NCBI GenBank assembly: GCA_947331495.1
Contig: CAMZOI010000001.1
Location: 806,001 to 870,000, forward strand
Reading direction: 5' to 3'
DNA: 64,000 nucleotides
From: Erythrobacteraceae bacterium Alg239-R51
GTDB lineage: Bacteria; Pseudomonadota; Alphaproteobacteria; Sphingomonadales; Sphingomonadaceae
The position numbers and the translations under genes are program-made. Shown piece after piece: positions 10,679 through 20,165 of this stretch (positions are counted from its first letter, which is position 1; each line of letters starts with the position of its first letter). The notes below the pieces were generated by a model. The model did no database searches, was not told the origin of the DNA, and worked only from the letters and a program-made list of their open reading frames with translations.

Positions 10679-10730
10679 ATGCGCAGCATGAGGGCGGGCA
10701 TTTTCGCAAGACCGATTAACCGGGGATCGC

Positions 10731-11567
10731 ATGAAGGACGACGAAATCGTTGACGAAACGCCTATCGAAACCGGCGGCGTTGGTGAACGCCTGCGCAAAG
10801 CGCGCGAGGATCAGGGCCTAGAACTGAGCCAGGTCGCTGCCGAAACTCGGATTCCGCACCGCCATCTTGAGACCATCGAGGAAGGACGGTTCACCGATCT
10901 TCCTGCCCGGACCTATGCGGTCGGCTTCACGCGGACCTATGCGCGGATGCTTGGCCTCGACGAAAAGGCGATCGTCGATGACGTTCGCGCGGAACTGGCA
11001 TCGGAAGAAGACGCCGGACGCGCGACCCCGGCGAAGTTCGAGCCAGGCGATCCGGCGCGCGTGCCCGGACGTGGTCTGGCGTTGTTCGCGCTTCTGGCGG
11101 CTATTCTGCTTCTGGGCGGCATCTATGCCTTCTATCGCAGCTATTTCGCGCCGGGTCTTGGTCCGGCGCCGCTTAGCGGCGAAAGCGAGCAAGTGGCGAC
11201 AACGCAGGACGAGAATGCTGCGCCCGCGCAACAGCAGGTGGCCGCAGCGCCAAGTGGGCCGGTCGTGTTCACCAGCGAAATGGACGGCACCTGGGTGAAG
11301 TTCTACGATGCCGAAGGCGAACGCTTGTACGAAGCGCAAATGGACGAGGGCGATACATTTACCGTTCCGGCCGATGCGCAGGGGCCGCAAGTATGGACCG
11401 GGCGACCATACGCGCTGTCAATCACGATTGGCGGAGAAGACGTTCCCAAGCTATCGGAGGAAGACGAGATCATAAGAGACGTGCCTGTTACCGCAGAAGC
11501 ATTGCTGGCTCGCTCTCAGACTTCCGCGACATCCACGCCGACGCCACCCGCCACGCCTGCGACCTGA
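10731..11567 (+). CDS. RodZ-like helix-turn-helix / DUF4115 membrane protein
   Basis: A 278-residue bitopic membrane protein. Residues about 16-85 form a Cro/C1-type HTH (VGERLRKAREDQGLELSQVA ... IPHRHLETIEEGRF), followed by a linker, one membrane helix (about 115-137) and a periplasmic domain of DUF4115 type with FTSEMDGTWVKFYDAEG. This is the layout of RodZ, the MreB-linked cell-shape factor, although MreB genes are not nearby. It precedes ybgF in the same direction with 91 bases between. The C-terminal tail is Thr/Pro/Ala-rich. Confidence 0.82.
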   Translation: MKDDEIVDETPIETGGVGERLRKAREDQGLELSQVAAETRIPHRHLETIEEGRFTDLPARTYAVGFTRTYARMLGLDEKAIVDDVRAELASEEDAGRATPAKFEPGDPARVPGRGLALFALLAAILLLGGIYAFYRSYFAPGLGPAPLSGESEQVATTQDENAAPAQQQVAAAPSGPVVFTSEMDGTWVKFYDAEGERLYEAQMDEGDTFTVPADAQGPQVWTGRPYALSITIGGEDVPKLSEEDEIIRDVPVTAEALLARSQTSATSTPTPPATPAT

Positions 11568-11658
11568 ACCTGTTGCGCGAAGGGGAAAACGCCCTTCATG
11601 ACCTCGACAGTTTTGCGGGTGTAGGGCAGTTTGCCGCTAAGAATACAAACGAGGAACC

Positions 11659-12582
11659 ATGCCGATCATGATCGGAAAAACCGTCCGCACTCTTTCGATT
11701 GCCGGCGCCGCCTTCGCGGTGCTCGCCACTGCCACCCCGGCCTTGCCGCAGGATACCGACGCGGAAACCCGTATCCGTCGTCTGGAGGCTGAAGTGCGGG
11801 CTTTGCAGCGCCGGGTTTTTCCTGGCGGTGACGGGCGTTATTTCGAACCCGAGATCACCGCCCAACCTACGGCGAGGCCCACGGTCGACACGTCTTCCAC
11901 CACGGCCGTGACGGACATCCTTGCCCGGCTGGATGCACTCGAGGCGCAGTTGCAAAACCAGACCGCGCAGATTGAAGAAAATTCCAACGCGCTTCGATTG
12001 TTGTCCGAACGTCTGCAGGCGATAGAGACGGACCCAATTGCGTCGGCACAGCCCGTCGATTCGGGCTCTTCTTCCTCGTCTGCGAGTACAAACGCCCGAC
12101 CTGCCCTAACTCAGGCGACAGCATCGGAACGTCCGGGTCCTAGCGACGAGCGCCTGGCTGCAGTTCGAGAAATTGCCAAACCGCAGACCGACGATCCGGG
12201 TGACGACGAATACTCTTATGGCTTCCGACTCTGGGATGCAGGCTTCTATCCCGAAGCGCAGCAACAATTGACCATGTTCGTCGAGGAATATCCCGGCCAC
12301 TGGCGAGTAACCTACGGGCGGAACCTGCTTGGTCGTACTTATCTTGACGACGGTATGGCGCGTGAGGCCGCGCCGTGGTTCTTGAAGAACTATCAGGACG
12401 ACAGAACCGGCGCCCGGGCAGGGGACAGCTTGCTCTATCTCGCCAAATCGATGATCGCGCTCGACGACACGAACCGCGCTTGCATCGCGTTGGCCGAATT
12501 TTCCGAGACTTATCCAGCGCTCGCTTCCGGGCGCCTGCGAAGCGAATACGATGCCGCTCGCAGCGAGGTGAGTTGCAATTGA
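11659..12582 (+). CDS. ybgF: tol-pal system protein YbgF/CpoB-like
   Basis: A 307-residue periplasmic protein: signal peptide (ending near AVLATATPALPQ), a coiled-coil trimerisation region (about 30-125, LRRLEAEVRALQRR-like heptads), a Ser/Ala-rich linker, and C-terminal tetratricopeptide repeats beginning around FRLWDAGFYPEAQQQL. In other bacteria CpoB coordinates peptidoglycan synthesis with Tol-mediated outer-membrane constriction. The ybgF-tilS order seen here is what remains of the frequent alphaproteobacterial pal-ybgF-tilS-ftsH order; pal and ftsH are not adjacent in this genome. Confidence 0.85.
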   Translation: MPIMIGKTVRTLSIAGAAFAVLATATPALPQDTDAETRIRRLEAEVRALQRRVFPGGDGRYFEPEITAQPTARPTVDTSSTTAVTDILARLDALEAQLQNQTAQIEENSNALRLLSERLQAIETDPIASAQPVDSGSSSSSASTNARPALTQATASERPGPSDERLAAVREIAKPQTDDPGDDEYSYGFRLWDAGFYPEAQQQLTMFVEEYPGHWRVTYGRNLLGRTYLDDGMAREAAPWFLKNYQDDRTGARAGDSLLYLAKSMIALDDTNRACIALAEFSETYPALASGRLRSEYDAARSEVSCN

Positions 12583-12586
12583 CAGG

Positions 12587-13540
12587 GTGGTCGATCGGGG
12601 CAGCCTAGAGCGGTTCCGCTCGGACCTCGACCGGGTCTGGCCCGATTGGCGTCATGCCGATGCGACATTGGGATTGGCTGTATCGGGCGGCCCCGACAGC
12701 CTTGCGCTTCTCATCCTCGCTCACGCCGTTCTTAAAGGACGTATCGAAGTCGCGACAGTCGACCATCAACTGAGGGCGGAGAGCGGAGATGAGGCCAAAT
12801 ATGTAGCGCGGCTGTGCACAAGCCTGCAGATACCGGTAAACGTTCTTGTTGTCGATCTGGCGGCTGGCAACTTGCAGGCTGAAGCGCGAAAAGCCCGCTA
12901 TCAAGCTCTTGCAAAATGGGCCCGAAACCGAGCCGGTGCCGTGGCCACGGCGCATCATGCAGACGATCAGGTCGAAACGCTCCTGATGCGGCTCAACCGC
13001 GGAGCAGGAATTTCTGGTCTATCCGGCATTCGCGAGCGGTCATGGATTCCCGGTTCCGAAGTCGCACTGGTCAGACCGTTATTGAACTGGCGTAGGCATG
13101 AATTGGAAGCGCTCGTCTCTGCGTCTGGATCGATCCCCGTGCGCGATCCGAGCAATGTCGACATGTCGTTTGATCGTGCGCGGCTCAGGTCGCAGATCGC
13201 TGATGCCGACTGGCTTAACACCGAAGGTATCGTGCGATCCGCAAGGCATCTCGCAGAAGCGGAGGAGGAGATCGCGCGTCTGTGTTCGATGGAAAGGCGT
13301 CGCGCTGTCCATTCTTCGAAGGAGCGAACGATCTACACGCCGCAAGCCAGCACGTTCATCCAGAAGCGCGTCGTGCAGATGATCTTCGCCGAACGTCACA
13401 AAGAAGTCAGTCTCTCTCAAGTGGCTGAACTTGTCGCGAAATTGCAGCGGTCCGAAAACGCCAATCTCGCCGGAGTTCTTGTTTCGCCGAAGAACGGCTC
13501 GTGGACGTTCGAAGCCGAGCCACCCCGGCAAGCCGGTTGA
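12587..13540 (+). CDS. tilS: tRNA(Ile)-lysidine synthase TilS
   Basis: Attaches lysine to C34 of the CAU-anticodon isoleucine tRNA, an essential ATP-dependent step. The PP-loop motif AVSGGPDSLALL is at residues 31-42, followed by ATVDHQLRAESGDEA, THHADDQVETLLMRLNRGAG and PLLNWRRHELEAL, all standard. At 317 residues it lacks the C-terminal domain of the E. coli enzyme, as is common in alphaproteobacteria. The GTG start lies four bases after the ybgF stop, so translation is probably coupled. Its stop is six bases from that of the convergent L,D-transpeptidase gene. Confidence 0.93.
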   Translation: MVDRGSLERFRSDLDRVWPDWRHADATLGLAVSGGPDSLALLILAHAVLKGRIEVATVDHQLRAESGDEAKYVARLCTSLQIPVNVLVVDLAAGNLQAEARKARYQALAKWARNRAGAVATAHHADDQVETLLMRLNRGAGISGLSGIRERSWIPGSEVALVRPLLNWRRHELEALVSASGSIPVRDPSNVDMSFDRARLRSQIADADWLNTEGIVRSARHLAEAEEEIARLCSMERRRAVHSSKERTIYTPQASTFIQKRVVQMIFAERHKEVSLSQVAELVAKLQRSENANLAGVLVSPKNGSWTFEAEPPRQAG

Positions 13541-13546
13541 CGGAAA

Positions 13547-14197
13547 TCAGATCAGGCTGTCGCCGACGCCAATTCGCTTTCCGTCGGTGATGACTACGCG
13601 GTCACCTTCTTCGACAATCGCGAACAGGCGGCTGGCCAACTCGTCAGGCACGCCGATGCAACCATGGCTTGCATATCCGTTTTCAACTTCGCTTCCCCCA
13701 TGGATCGCAACTCCGTCACGGGTCAGGAACATGCTCCAGGGCATCGGCGCGTTGCCGTATTTCTCCGAGACGTTATGGCGTTGCTTCCACAGAATGGGAA
13801 ATGTGCCTGTCGGCGTCGGATGTTCGTCCGTTCCGAGCATCACCGCTGCAGCCCCGATCTCATAGCCGTCCTGGAACACAGAGATGACGCGGGCTTCAAG
13901 ATCGACCGTGACCAGCAATGGTCCATCGGGAATGCCTTTGTCGTCCCAGTGCCATTCGCCGTATTTGATCGGTCCATCGATCGGCAATACGCGACGCACG
14001 GTGAAGGGGCGTTCGACGTCGGCCTCTGCCTTTGCCAGCAGCGCGGCGTCCGGGACAAAAGCAGGTTGTATGCTGGCCTCGGCGGCCATGATTTGCCCAT
14101 TGTTGTCGGCATTCACAGCCCCGCCGATCGCGATGCCGGCAAGAATCAGGACAGCAACCGAAGTCGCGCCGCCGATCCATTTTAAAGTCGCATTCAT
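13547..14197 (-). CDS. L,D-transpeptidase, YkuD domain
   Basis: An exported cell-wall enzyme that forms 3-3 peptidoglycan cross-links or attaches proteins to peptidoglycan. An N-terminal membrane/signal helix (about residues 6-28, ATSVAVLILAGIAIGGAV) precedes a YkuD domain containing the diagnostic HGGSEVENGYASHGCIGVP motif with catalytic Cys in SHGC. Two start codons are possible: ATG 14197 (used here) and ATG 14215; neither has a convincing Shine-Dalgarno. The 216-residue product has no LysM or other binding module. Confidence 0.88.
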   Translation of the reverse strand: MNATLKWIGGATSVAVLILAGIAIGGAVNADNNGQIMAAEASIQPAFVPDAALLAKAEADVERPFTVRRVLPIDGPIKYGEWHWDDKGIPDGPLLVTVDLEARVISVFQDGYEIGAAAVMLGTDEHPTPTGTFPILWKQRHNVSEKYGNAPMPWSMFLTRDGVAIHGGSEVENGYASHGCIGVPDELASRLFAIVEEGDRVVITDGKRIGVGDSLI

Positions 14198-14280
14198 ACA
14201 TTGGATATGCACCATGTCGGTGCATTTTTCCAGTGTTTTGGCGATCAAGGTCCGGTCGGCAAACGCATTCTGAACGGAGC

Positions 14281-14901
14281 CTAGGCTCTTAAAGTAGCGG
14301 CCTTGCGTGCCAGATGTTCGACTTTTGATTCATCCACCGGGCCGCGCGGTGCGACCCAACTTCCCCCGACGCAAAGCACGGGATCGAACGCGAGCCAGTC
14401 CGAGGCATTATCCGGGGTTATTCCTCCGGTAGGACAGAACCGGCATTGCGAGAAAGGCGCGGCGAGGGCCTTCAGCGCGGGTAGCCCGCCGGCAGCCATT
14501 GCAGGAAAAAATTTGAAGTGCGTCAGGCCCATTTCCAACCCGCGCATGATATCGCCAGCATTGGCGATCCCGGGCAGGAAGGGAATTTTCTCACGAACGG
14601 CTGTCTTCCCCAGCGTTTCGGTCAGGCCGGGAGAAACTATGAACTCGCTTCCCGCGCTGATTGCATCGGACAAATCCTGCTGGTTGATGACGGTACCTGC
14701 ACCAACGATGGCACCTTCGACCTTCTTCATGGCGCGGATCGCATCGAGCGCGACCGGTGTGCGCAAAGTGACTTCAAGGACCCGCAATCCACCTGCCACG
14801 AGTGCACGCGCGAGCGGTAGGGCATGTTCGATGTCGTCCACCACGATGACCGGTATGACCGGAGCGACCGCCATCAGCCTAGCGATGCTCTCGGTCGTCA
14901 T
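14281..14901 (-). CDS. eda: 2-dehydro-3-deoxy-phosphogluconate aldolase Eda
   Basis: Last enzyme of the Entner-Doudoroff route, splitting KDPG to pyruvate and glyceraldehyde 3-phosphate. In the 206-residue protein Glu43 (EVTLRT) and the Schiff-base Lys130 (THFKFFPA) align with the catalytic Glu45 and Lys133 known in E. coli Eda; GAGTV and PTGGI phosphate-binding segments are present. The ATG overlaps the TGA of glk (ATGA), showing coupled translation. It is the final gene of the zwf-edd-glk-eda operon. Confidence 0.96.
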   Translation of the reverse strand: MTTESIARLMAVAPVIPVIVVDDIEHALPLARALVAGGLRVLEVTLRTPVALDAIRAMKKVEGAIVGAGTVINQQDLSDAISAGSEFIVSPGLTETLGKTAVREKIPFLPGIANAGDIMRGLEMGLTHFKFFPAMAAGGLPALKALAAPFSQCRFCPTGGITPDNASDWLAFDPVLCVGGSWVAPRGPVDESKVEHLARKAATLRA

Positions 14902-15866
14902 GCGTGCTCTTTCGCAAAGGCTGCTGCGGCGCCGAGCAGCCCCGGTTGCGGATGTGTGATCAGCTTGACGGGGACCGTTGCCATAAGGCTGGCAAATCGT
15001 CCCTTGGCACAAAAACGCTCGGCAAAGCCCGATTTCGGTAAGTAATCGCGCAGACGATATCCCAACCCTCCCGCAATGACTACTCCGCCGAAACCGCCTT
15101 GGGCAAGCGCATAGTCACCCGCCACGCTGCCAAGCGAAAGACAGAACCGATCGACCGCCGCAGTCGCGAGACTGTCGTCGTTCTGCATGCCACGGGTCCA
15201 GAGTGAAACGTCGTCCTCATCGCCGGTCACATGGTTTCCCATCGCCGCCAGCGTCTCGTAGATATCGACTATAGCCGGCCCGGACACCACGCGCTCGACC
15301 GATACACGCGTGTAGCGCTTGCGAAGCCGGGTGAGGATAGCGTCTTCTATGGCGTCAAGCGGCGCGAAGTCGATATGGCCGCCCTCGGTTGCCTGCACGC
15401 GGTAACGCTCAGCGGATCGCCAGAGATGAGCGACGCCAAGCCCGGTTCCAGGGCCAAGAACGGTGATCGTGCCGTCACGGGCGAGCGGCTGGTCGGGTCC
15501 GGTTATGTGATCGAACTGGTCTTCTGACGCGCGCGCCACCGCGTGCGCCACGGCTTCGAAATCGTTGACGATGGTAAGTTTCTCGATCTCGAGGGTCGTT
15601 TTTACAAGCGCTGGCCGAATGATCCAAGGGTTGTTGGTGAACTTGATGATTTCGCGGCCGGTCGTTCCCGCGATCGCCATGGCAATACGCGGCGGAAGCG
15701 GACTCCCCCGTCGCTCGCGAAAACCCTGCCACGCGGCCTGAAAGCTCGGATGATGTTCGGTATGCATCGTTTCAACTTCGCCAAGCGTGACCGAGCCGTC
15801 CTGGCCTAGTGTGGCGATAGCGAACCGGGCATGGGTGCCGCCGATATCGACGCTGACCAGATCCAT
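14898..15866 (-). CDS. glk: glucokinase Glk
   Basis: ATP-dependent glucose phosphorylation, ROK-unrelated bacterial glucokinase family (322 residues). Hallmarks are the [11 protein letters not shown] phosphate loop at the N-terminus, [24 protein letters not shown] and EGGHIDFAP. Starting at ATG 15866 leaves a two-base gap after the edd stop; a GTG two codons earlier would instead overlap that stop. Either way edd, glk and eda are translationally coupled. Supplies glucose 6-phosphate for the adjacent Zwf step, implying that glucose enters unphosphorylated. Confidence 0.96.
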   Translation of the reverse strand: MDLVSVDIGGTHARFAIATLGQDGSVTLGEVETMHTEHHPSFQAAWQGFRERRGSPLPPRIAMAIAGTTGREIIKFTNNPWIIRPALVKTTLEIEKLTIVNDFEAVAHAVARASEDQFDHITGPDQPLARDGTITVLGPGTGLGVAHLWRSAERYRVQATEGGHIDFAPLDAIEDAILTRLRKRYTRVSVERVVSGPAIVDIYETLAAMGNHVTGDEDDVSLWTRGMQNDDSLATAAVDRFCLSLGSVAGDYALAQGGFGGVVIAGGLGYRLRDYLPKSGFAERFCAKGRFASLMATVPVKLITHPQPGLLGAAAAFAKEHA

Positions 15867-15868
15867 GG

Positions 15869-17686
15869 TCACAAACCAGCCATGGCCAGCATGGCAGAGG
15901 CGCCTTCTTCGGCGCCATCGGCTCTGTCGCGGAACATGGCGAAGAATTCGCGACCCATGCCCTTTTCTGATGCGGGGTGGGCAGCCGGATCGCGGCTTTC
16001 AAGATCTGCTTCGGCGCAGAGTACACCGGTTTCGGCGCAGACTTTCACCACGTCACCGTCGCGCAGCCGGGAAAGCGGGCCGTCGCCGAGCGCTTCGGGC
16101 GTACAATGTATAGCGGCGGGTACCTTGCCGCTTGCGCCGCTCATGCGCCCGTCTGTAACCAGCGCGACGCGATAACCCCGGTCTTGCAGAACACCGAGCG
16201 CGGGTGTGAGCTTGTGCAGTTCGGGCATACCATTGGCGCGTGGCCCCTGATACCGCACGACGACCACCACGTCGCGGTCGAGCTCGCCCTTTCCGAAAGC
16301 CTCGGTCACCGCATGCTGGGTCTCGAAAATCCGGCAGGGGGCTTCGATAGTCCAGCGCTCGCGTTCCACCGCCGAGGACTTGAAGCAGGCACGACCCAGA
16401 TTGCCTTCGACCAACCGCATTCCGCCATCGGACTGGAACGGGTCGGAGGCAGGACGAAGCATCTCGGGATCCCCGCTCGGCCCGGGATCGCGCCAGACCA
16501 GGGCGTCGTCGTCCATTCCCGGTTCGTTTCGATAGGCTTCAAAACCAGCGTCCCAGACGGTGAGAATATCGTCATGCACCAGGCCTTCATCGAGAAGTGC
16601 GCCGATCACAAAGCCCATGCCGCCTGCATCATGGAAATGATTTACGTCACCCGAACCGTTGGGATAGACGCGCGCCACAAGTGGAATGGCTCGCGAAAGC
16701 TCGGCCAGATCTGTCCAGTCGAACCGAATCCCCGCGGCTCGTGCTATCGCTGGAATATGGATCGCGTGATTGGTCGAGCCTCCCGTAGCCAGCAGACCAA
16801 TCGCAGCGTTGATAATTGCTTTTTCGTCGACAACCTCGGCGAGAGGACGATAATCTTCCCCGGCTTTTCCGATTGCCGCGAGCCGATGCGTCGCTGCACG
16901 CGACAACTCCTGTCGAAGCCTGGCACCCGGGGGAACGAACGCTGCGCCGGGAACATGCAGTCCCATCATCTCCATCATCATCTGGTTGGAATTGGCCGTG
17001 CCGTAAAAGGTGCAGGTGCCTGGCGAATGATAGCTTGCACTTTCGCTCTCGAGCAGTTCGTCGCGACCCACCTTGCCTTCGGCGTAAAGTTGGCGGACGC
17101 GCTGTTTTTCCTTGTTGGAGATACCTGTTCCCATAGGACCTGAAGGCACGAATACCGCCGGAAGGTGTCCGAAACGCAGCGCACCCATCAGCAGACCGGG
17201 CACGATCTTGTCGCATATGCCGAGCAAGGCGACACCGTCGAATGTCGCATGACTGAGGGCAATTATAGTTGAAAGTGCGATGGTATCGCGGCTGAACAGT
17301 GACAGTTCCATTCCGTCCTGGCCCTGTGTCACACCATCGCACATCGCCGGCGTTCCCCCCGCGACCTGAGCAGTGGCGCCTGCTTCACGCGCCCAGATTT
17401 TCATTCGTTCCGGATAGCGATGGTATGGCTGATGCGCGCTCAACATGTCGTTATAGGCGGTGACGATCGCGAGATTCGGGCCGCGAGCATCCTTGATCGC
17501 TCGCTGGTCTTCTTCCGCCCCGGCAAAAGCATGGGCCAGGTTCGAACAGGACAAGGAGTGCCGGTCGACCTGCCGCTCGCCCTCGCGCTTCATGAGATCG
17601 AGATAGGCTGCCCGACTGCTTTGCGAATTGTCGATCACGCGCTGTGTTACGTGTTGGATCGTGTCGTTGAGCGGTTTAGTCGTCAT
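15869..17686 (-). CDS. edd: phosphogluconate dehydratase Edd
   Basis: The [4Fe-4S] dehydratase that converts 6-phosphogluconate to KDPG, defining the Entner-Doudoroff pathway. The 605-residue chain is full length for the IlvD/Edd family, with [29 protein letters not shown] and [12 protein letters not shown] containing the expected cysteines, and [15 protein letters not shown] near the C-terminus. Its start overlaps the zwf stop by 11 bases. A pgl gene, often found between zwf and edd, is missing. Confidence 0.97.
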   Translation of the reverse strand: MTTKPLNDTIQHVTQRVIDNSQSSRAAYLDLMKREGERQVDRHSLSCSNLAHAFAGAEEDQRAIKDARGPNLAIVTAYNDMLSAHQPYHRYPERMKIWAREAGATAQVAGGTPAMCDGVTQGQDGMELSLFSRDTIALSTIIALSHATFDGVALLGICDKIVPGLLMGALRFGHLPAVFVPSGPMGTGISNKEKQRVRQLYAEGKVGRDELLESESASYHSPGTCTFYGTANSNQMMMEMMGLHVPGAAFVPPGARLRQELSRAATHRLAAIGKAGEDYRPLAEVVDEKAIINAAIGLLATGGSTNHAIHIPAIARAAGIRFDWTDLAELSRAIPLVARVYPNGSGDVNHFHDAGGMGFVIGALLDEGLVHDDILTVWDAGFEAYRNEPGMDDDALVWRDPGPSGDPEMLRPASDPFQSDGGMRLVEGNLGRACFKSSAVERERWTIEAPCRIFETQHAVTEAFGKGELDRDVVVVVRYQGPRANGMPELHKLTPALGVLQDRGYRVALVTDGRMSGASGKVPAAIHCTPEALGDGPLSRLRDGDVVKVCAETGVLCAEADLESRDPAAHPASEKGMGREFFAMFRDRADGAEEGASAMLAMAGL

Positions 17687-19115
17687 GCCAGGTTACTCCG
17701 TCGCGTTCGGCCAGCGCGATGGCCGCGCTCGGACCCCAGGTGCCCGCGCCATAGCTTTTGGGCTTCAGTTCGTTCTCGGCCCAAAGCCCACGGATGTGGT
17801 CGATCCATTCCCATTGTGCCTCGACCTCGTCACGGCGAACGAACAGGGTCTGATCGCCTTCAATCAAGTCCAACAGCAATCGTTCGTATGCGATTCGCCG
17901 CACGACATCGGTAAAGGCATCAGGCATCGCAATGTCTAACGGTACGGGACGCAAACGCAGGCCTTCGCGTCCCAGTCCTGGAACCTTGGCCATCATTGTC
18001 AGCTGAATGTTCTCTTCAGGCTGGATGCCGATGACCAGCCGGTTGGGCTGAGTCCGTGCGCCGCGGCCGGCGAAGATAGAATGCGGAATGCAGCGGAACT
18101 GGACCACGATCTCGGTAACACGTTCGGGCAGGCGCTTGCCATGACGCAAGTAGAACGGCACGCCGTGCCAGCGCCAATTGTCGACGTGTGCTTTCATCGC
18201 GACGAAGGTCTCGGTGTCGCTGTCCTTGCCCAGTTCCTCGTCGTAGCCAGAGACGCTTTTACCCTCGACGGCGCCGGCGCGATACTGGCCAGTCACGACC
18301 TCGTCTTCTTTCATGGGCCGTAGAGCGCGAAGGACCTTGACCTTTTCGTCGCGCACGGCAGTGGCCTCGAAGCTGGTAGGCGGTTCCATCGCGACCAGCG
18401 CGAGCAGTTGGAGCATGTGATTCTGCACCATGTCGCGCAGCGCGCCGCTATCGTCGTAGTAAGCAACACGTGATTCGAGCCCGACTGTTTCTGCGACGGT
18501 AATCTGGATATGCTCGACGTAATTCGAGTTCCAGACCGGCTCCAGCAGGACGTTCGCGAAGCGCAATGCCAACAGGTTCTGTACGGTTTCCTTGCCAAGA
18601 TAATGGTCGATGCGGAAAATTCGATTCTCGGAAAATGCCTTCGCAACTGCGTCGTTGATTTCTTGACTGCTTGTCAAATCAAAGCCCAGCGGTTTTTCCA
18701 GCCCGATGCGAACATTGCCTTGGGTAAGCCCTGCTGTCTGCAGACCTTCAATGGTTGGTTCGAACAAGCCTGGTGCGGTCGAAAGAAAAATGGCCAGGCC
18801 GCTGTAGTCGCCTACCTTGCGCGCAAGTTGGTCGTAACCCTCCGGCGTGGTGGCATCGACCGACACGTATGTCAGGCGATTGAGGAAGTCCGCCATCGGC
18901 CCGCGCCTGTTCTTCGGAAGGTACCGCTCTAAAGCCGCACGTGCGAACTGGCGAAATTCGCTCGTGCTCATTTCGGACCGCGCCGTGGCAACAATCTTCA
19001 GATTCGAAGCTAGAAAACCGTCGGCATGCAAGGCACACAACGAAGGTAACAACATGCGTTGCGACAAGTCACCCGTTGCTCCGAAGAGCAAGAGCCGGTC
19101 GGCGGTAAAGTTCAT
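17676..19115 (-). CDS. zwf: glucose-6-phosphate 1-dehydrogenase Zwf
   Basis: Oxidises glucose 6-phosphate to 6-phosphogluconolactone with NAD(P)+. The 479-residue protein carries the N-terminal nucleotide-binding [15 protein letters not shown] and the catalytic [21 protein letters not shown] region (split by the word limit: [12 protein letters not shown] then NLLALRFAN). The ATG at 19115 is preferred because homologues begin just before the GATGDLS loop and an ACGGGGCGGA Shine-Dalgarno precedes it. First gene of zwf-edd-glk-eda, with a likely promoter about 40-65 bases upstream. Confidence 0.96.
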   Translation of the reverse strand: MNFTADRLLLFGATGDLSQRMLLPSLCALHADGFLASNLKIVATARSEMSTSEFRQFARAALERYLPKNRRGPMADFLNRLTYVSVDATTPEGYDQLARKVGDYSGLAIFLSTAPGLFEPTIEGLQTAGLTQGNVRIGLEKPLGFDLTSSQEINDAVAKAFSENRIFRIDHYLGKETVQNLLALRFANVLLEPVWNSNYVEHIQITVAETVGLESRVAYYDDSGALRDMVQNHMLQLLALVAMEPPTSFEATAVRDEKVKVLRALRPMKEDEVVTGQYRAGAVEGKSVSGYDEELGKDSDTETFVAMKAHVDNWRWHGVPFYLRHGKRLPERVTEIVVQFRCIPHSIFAGRGARTQPNRLVIGIQPEENIQLTMMAKVPGLGREGLRLRPVPLDIAMPDAFTDVVRRIAYERLLLDLIEGDQTLFVRRDEVEAQWEWIDHIRGLWAENELKPKSYGAGTWGPSAAIALAERDGVTWHDD

Positions 19116-19152
19116 ATTATCCGCCCCGTGATGATTTTGGCTCCAGTCACTA

Positions 19153-19181
19153 ATAACCAATCAATCCTGTGATCATGTCAA
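19153..19181 (-). promoter_or_regulatory. candidate promoter of the Entner-Doudoroff operon
   Basis: On the minus strand a perfect TTGACA (19181-19176) is followed after 17 bases by GGTTAT (19158-19153), a half-matching -10. The position fits transcription starting about 30 bases before the zwf ATG. Confidence 0.4.
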
Positions 19182-19193
19182 ATGGTCGCCAAA

Positions 19194-19991
19194 CTAGTCT
19201 TTGGTAACCTTGACCGAGCTACTTTCGAACTGAGTTTGTCCAAAGCTGGTTAGAAAACTTACATCGGCCGCATCGCGTCCGACGCCAATTTTGACGGTAT
19301 CTTCCGGATTTGCCATTCCGGTTGCATCGACGAGCTGCCAGGTCCCGCCTCCGTCCGTCTCCGGATCGTTCAGAAAAACCTCGGCCACCGCGTGAAAATC
19401 AGGCGGCTCTACCCCGGGTGAGTAACAGGCAACGTACCGCGCCGGAATCGTGCTGGCGCGCGCAAGGGTAATTAGGACATGAGCATAATCGCGACATATG
19501 CCGCGCCTGGCGATGAACGTGTCGGATGCATTGGTTTCCGAACCCGAACTTCCCGGCACATATGAAAAATTAGTCGCCATCCAGTCCCTGATGGCTGCGA
19601 TCCGCTCGCCACCTTCCGTCCCGGCAAATTCGGCTTCGACAAACGGTTGAAAGCGGTCCGCCGGGCAGTACCGGCTATCGAAGAGGTATTGCACCGCTTC
19701 ACCTGGCATCACGTGGGGTGACAACATTCTCAAACGCGCGATGTCGGCAAGCTGGCGTTGCAAATCAACCTGCGCCTCATAAGCAACTTCGAACCTGCCT
19801 TCAGCCCGGATCCATATCCTCTCACCGATGCCGTCCTGCGCCGGGACGCGGGCGCAGTGTTGAGCATCGGACATCGTCGTTTTGCAACTTCGTACAATCT
19901 GTTCTGGAATGGCCGCAGCTTCGAACTGCAGCAGAACGTCGGTCGGCGAGGCGAGGGAAAAAACAAAGCGGGTGTCGATCGAAATGGTCAT
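19194..19991 (-). CDS. transglutaminase-like cysteine protease family protein
   Basis: A 265-residue cytoplasmic-looking protein. The first ~120 residues resemble the N-terminal beta domain common in bacterial transglutaminase-like proteins; the catalytic core has the ordered triad Cys in GICRDYAHVLI, His in DFHAVAEVFLND and Asp in WQLVDATG. Such proteins may cleave or ligate peptides, but substrates are rarely known. Start choice is uncertain: ATG 19991 is used; an in-frame TTG at 20036 is nearer to the upstream terminator. It is the first ordinary gene downstream, on the same strand, of the Trp-rich mini-ORF and its terminator, so any attenuation there would act on this gene. Confidence 0.82.
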   Translation of the reverse strand: MTISIDTRFVFSLASPTDVLLQFEAAAIPEQIVRSCKTTMSDAQHCARVPAQDGIGERIWIRAEGRFEVAYEAQVDLQRQLADIARLRMLSPHVMPGEAVQYLFDSRYCPADRFQPFVEAEFAGTEGGERIAAIRDWMATNFSYVPGSSGSETNASDTFIARRGICRDYAHVLITLARASTIPARYVACYSPGVEPPDFHAVAEVFLNDPETDGGGTWQLVDATGMANPEDTVKIGVGRDAADVSFLTSFGQTQFESSSVKVTKD

Positions 19992-20072
19992 ATGCGCAGG
20001 CAACGCCGCATTCGGTCCTTCGTTTCGAGCCACCAATATGAAGAGCGGCTTTCGGGAGAATGCTGCGCAACG

Positions 20073-20096
20073 AAAAAGGGCCCCAAAAAGGGGCCC
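20073..20096 (-). terminator. intrinsic terminator after the Trp-rich mini-ORF
   Basis: Minus-strand RNA forms a 7-bp all-GC stem (GGGCCCC / GGGGCCC, 20096-20090 with 20084-20078) around a five-U loop and is followed by five U residues (20077-20073). It lies 28 bases after the stop codon of the mini-ORF and before the transglutaminase-like gene. Confidence 0.85.
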
Positions 20097-20118
20097 TCAA
20101 TTCATTGATTAGGTTGGC

Positions 20119-20131
20119 AGGGCCTCAGCCC
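20119..20131 (-). promoter_or_regulatory. candidate attenuator segments 1 and 2 (alternative pairing)
   Basis: GGGC at 20131-20128 (last codons of the mini-ORF) can pair with GCCC at 20123-20120 around a four-base loop. The overlapping GGCCCT at 20124-20119 is instead complementary over six bases to AGGGCC at 20097-20092, which is the 5' arm of the terminator. The two pairings are mutually exclusive, as in leader-peptide attenuators. The complementarity is seen; the regulatory meaning is inference and short GC words could pair by chance. Confidence 0.4.
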
Positions 20132-20157
20132 AGCATCCATTTCCAAAAGCTCCACAT
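20125..20157 (-). CDS. Trp-rich decapeptide ORF (possible leader peptide)
   Basis: An ATG-initiated 11-codon frame encodes MWSFWKWMLG with three UGG codons in ten. A perfect AGGAGG Shine-Dalgarno (20170-20165) is spaced seven bases before the ATG, better than most genes in this window. A second in-frame ATG two codons upstream is too close to the Shine-Dalgarno to be used. A strong terminator follows 28 bases after the stop. The frame begins about 60 bases after the stop of the EAL-domain gene on the same strand. It could be a leader peptide sensing charged tRNA-Trp, or a free-standing amphipathic micropeptide. I do not recognise the peptide from any named family. Confidence 0.6.
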   Translation of the reverse strand: MWSFWKWMLG

Positions 20158-20165
20158 GGTCATTC

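Noticed and set aside
15977-17143. 388-codon plus-strand frame opposite edd
   Set aside because: Edd is full length and motif-complete on the other strand; the antisense frame has no start signals or motifs.
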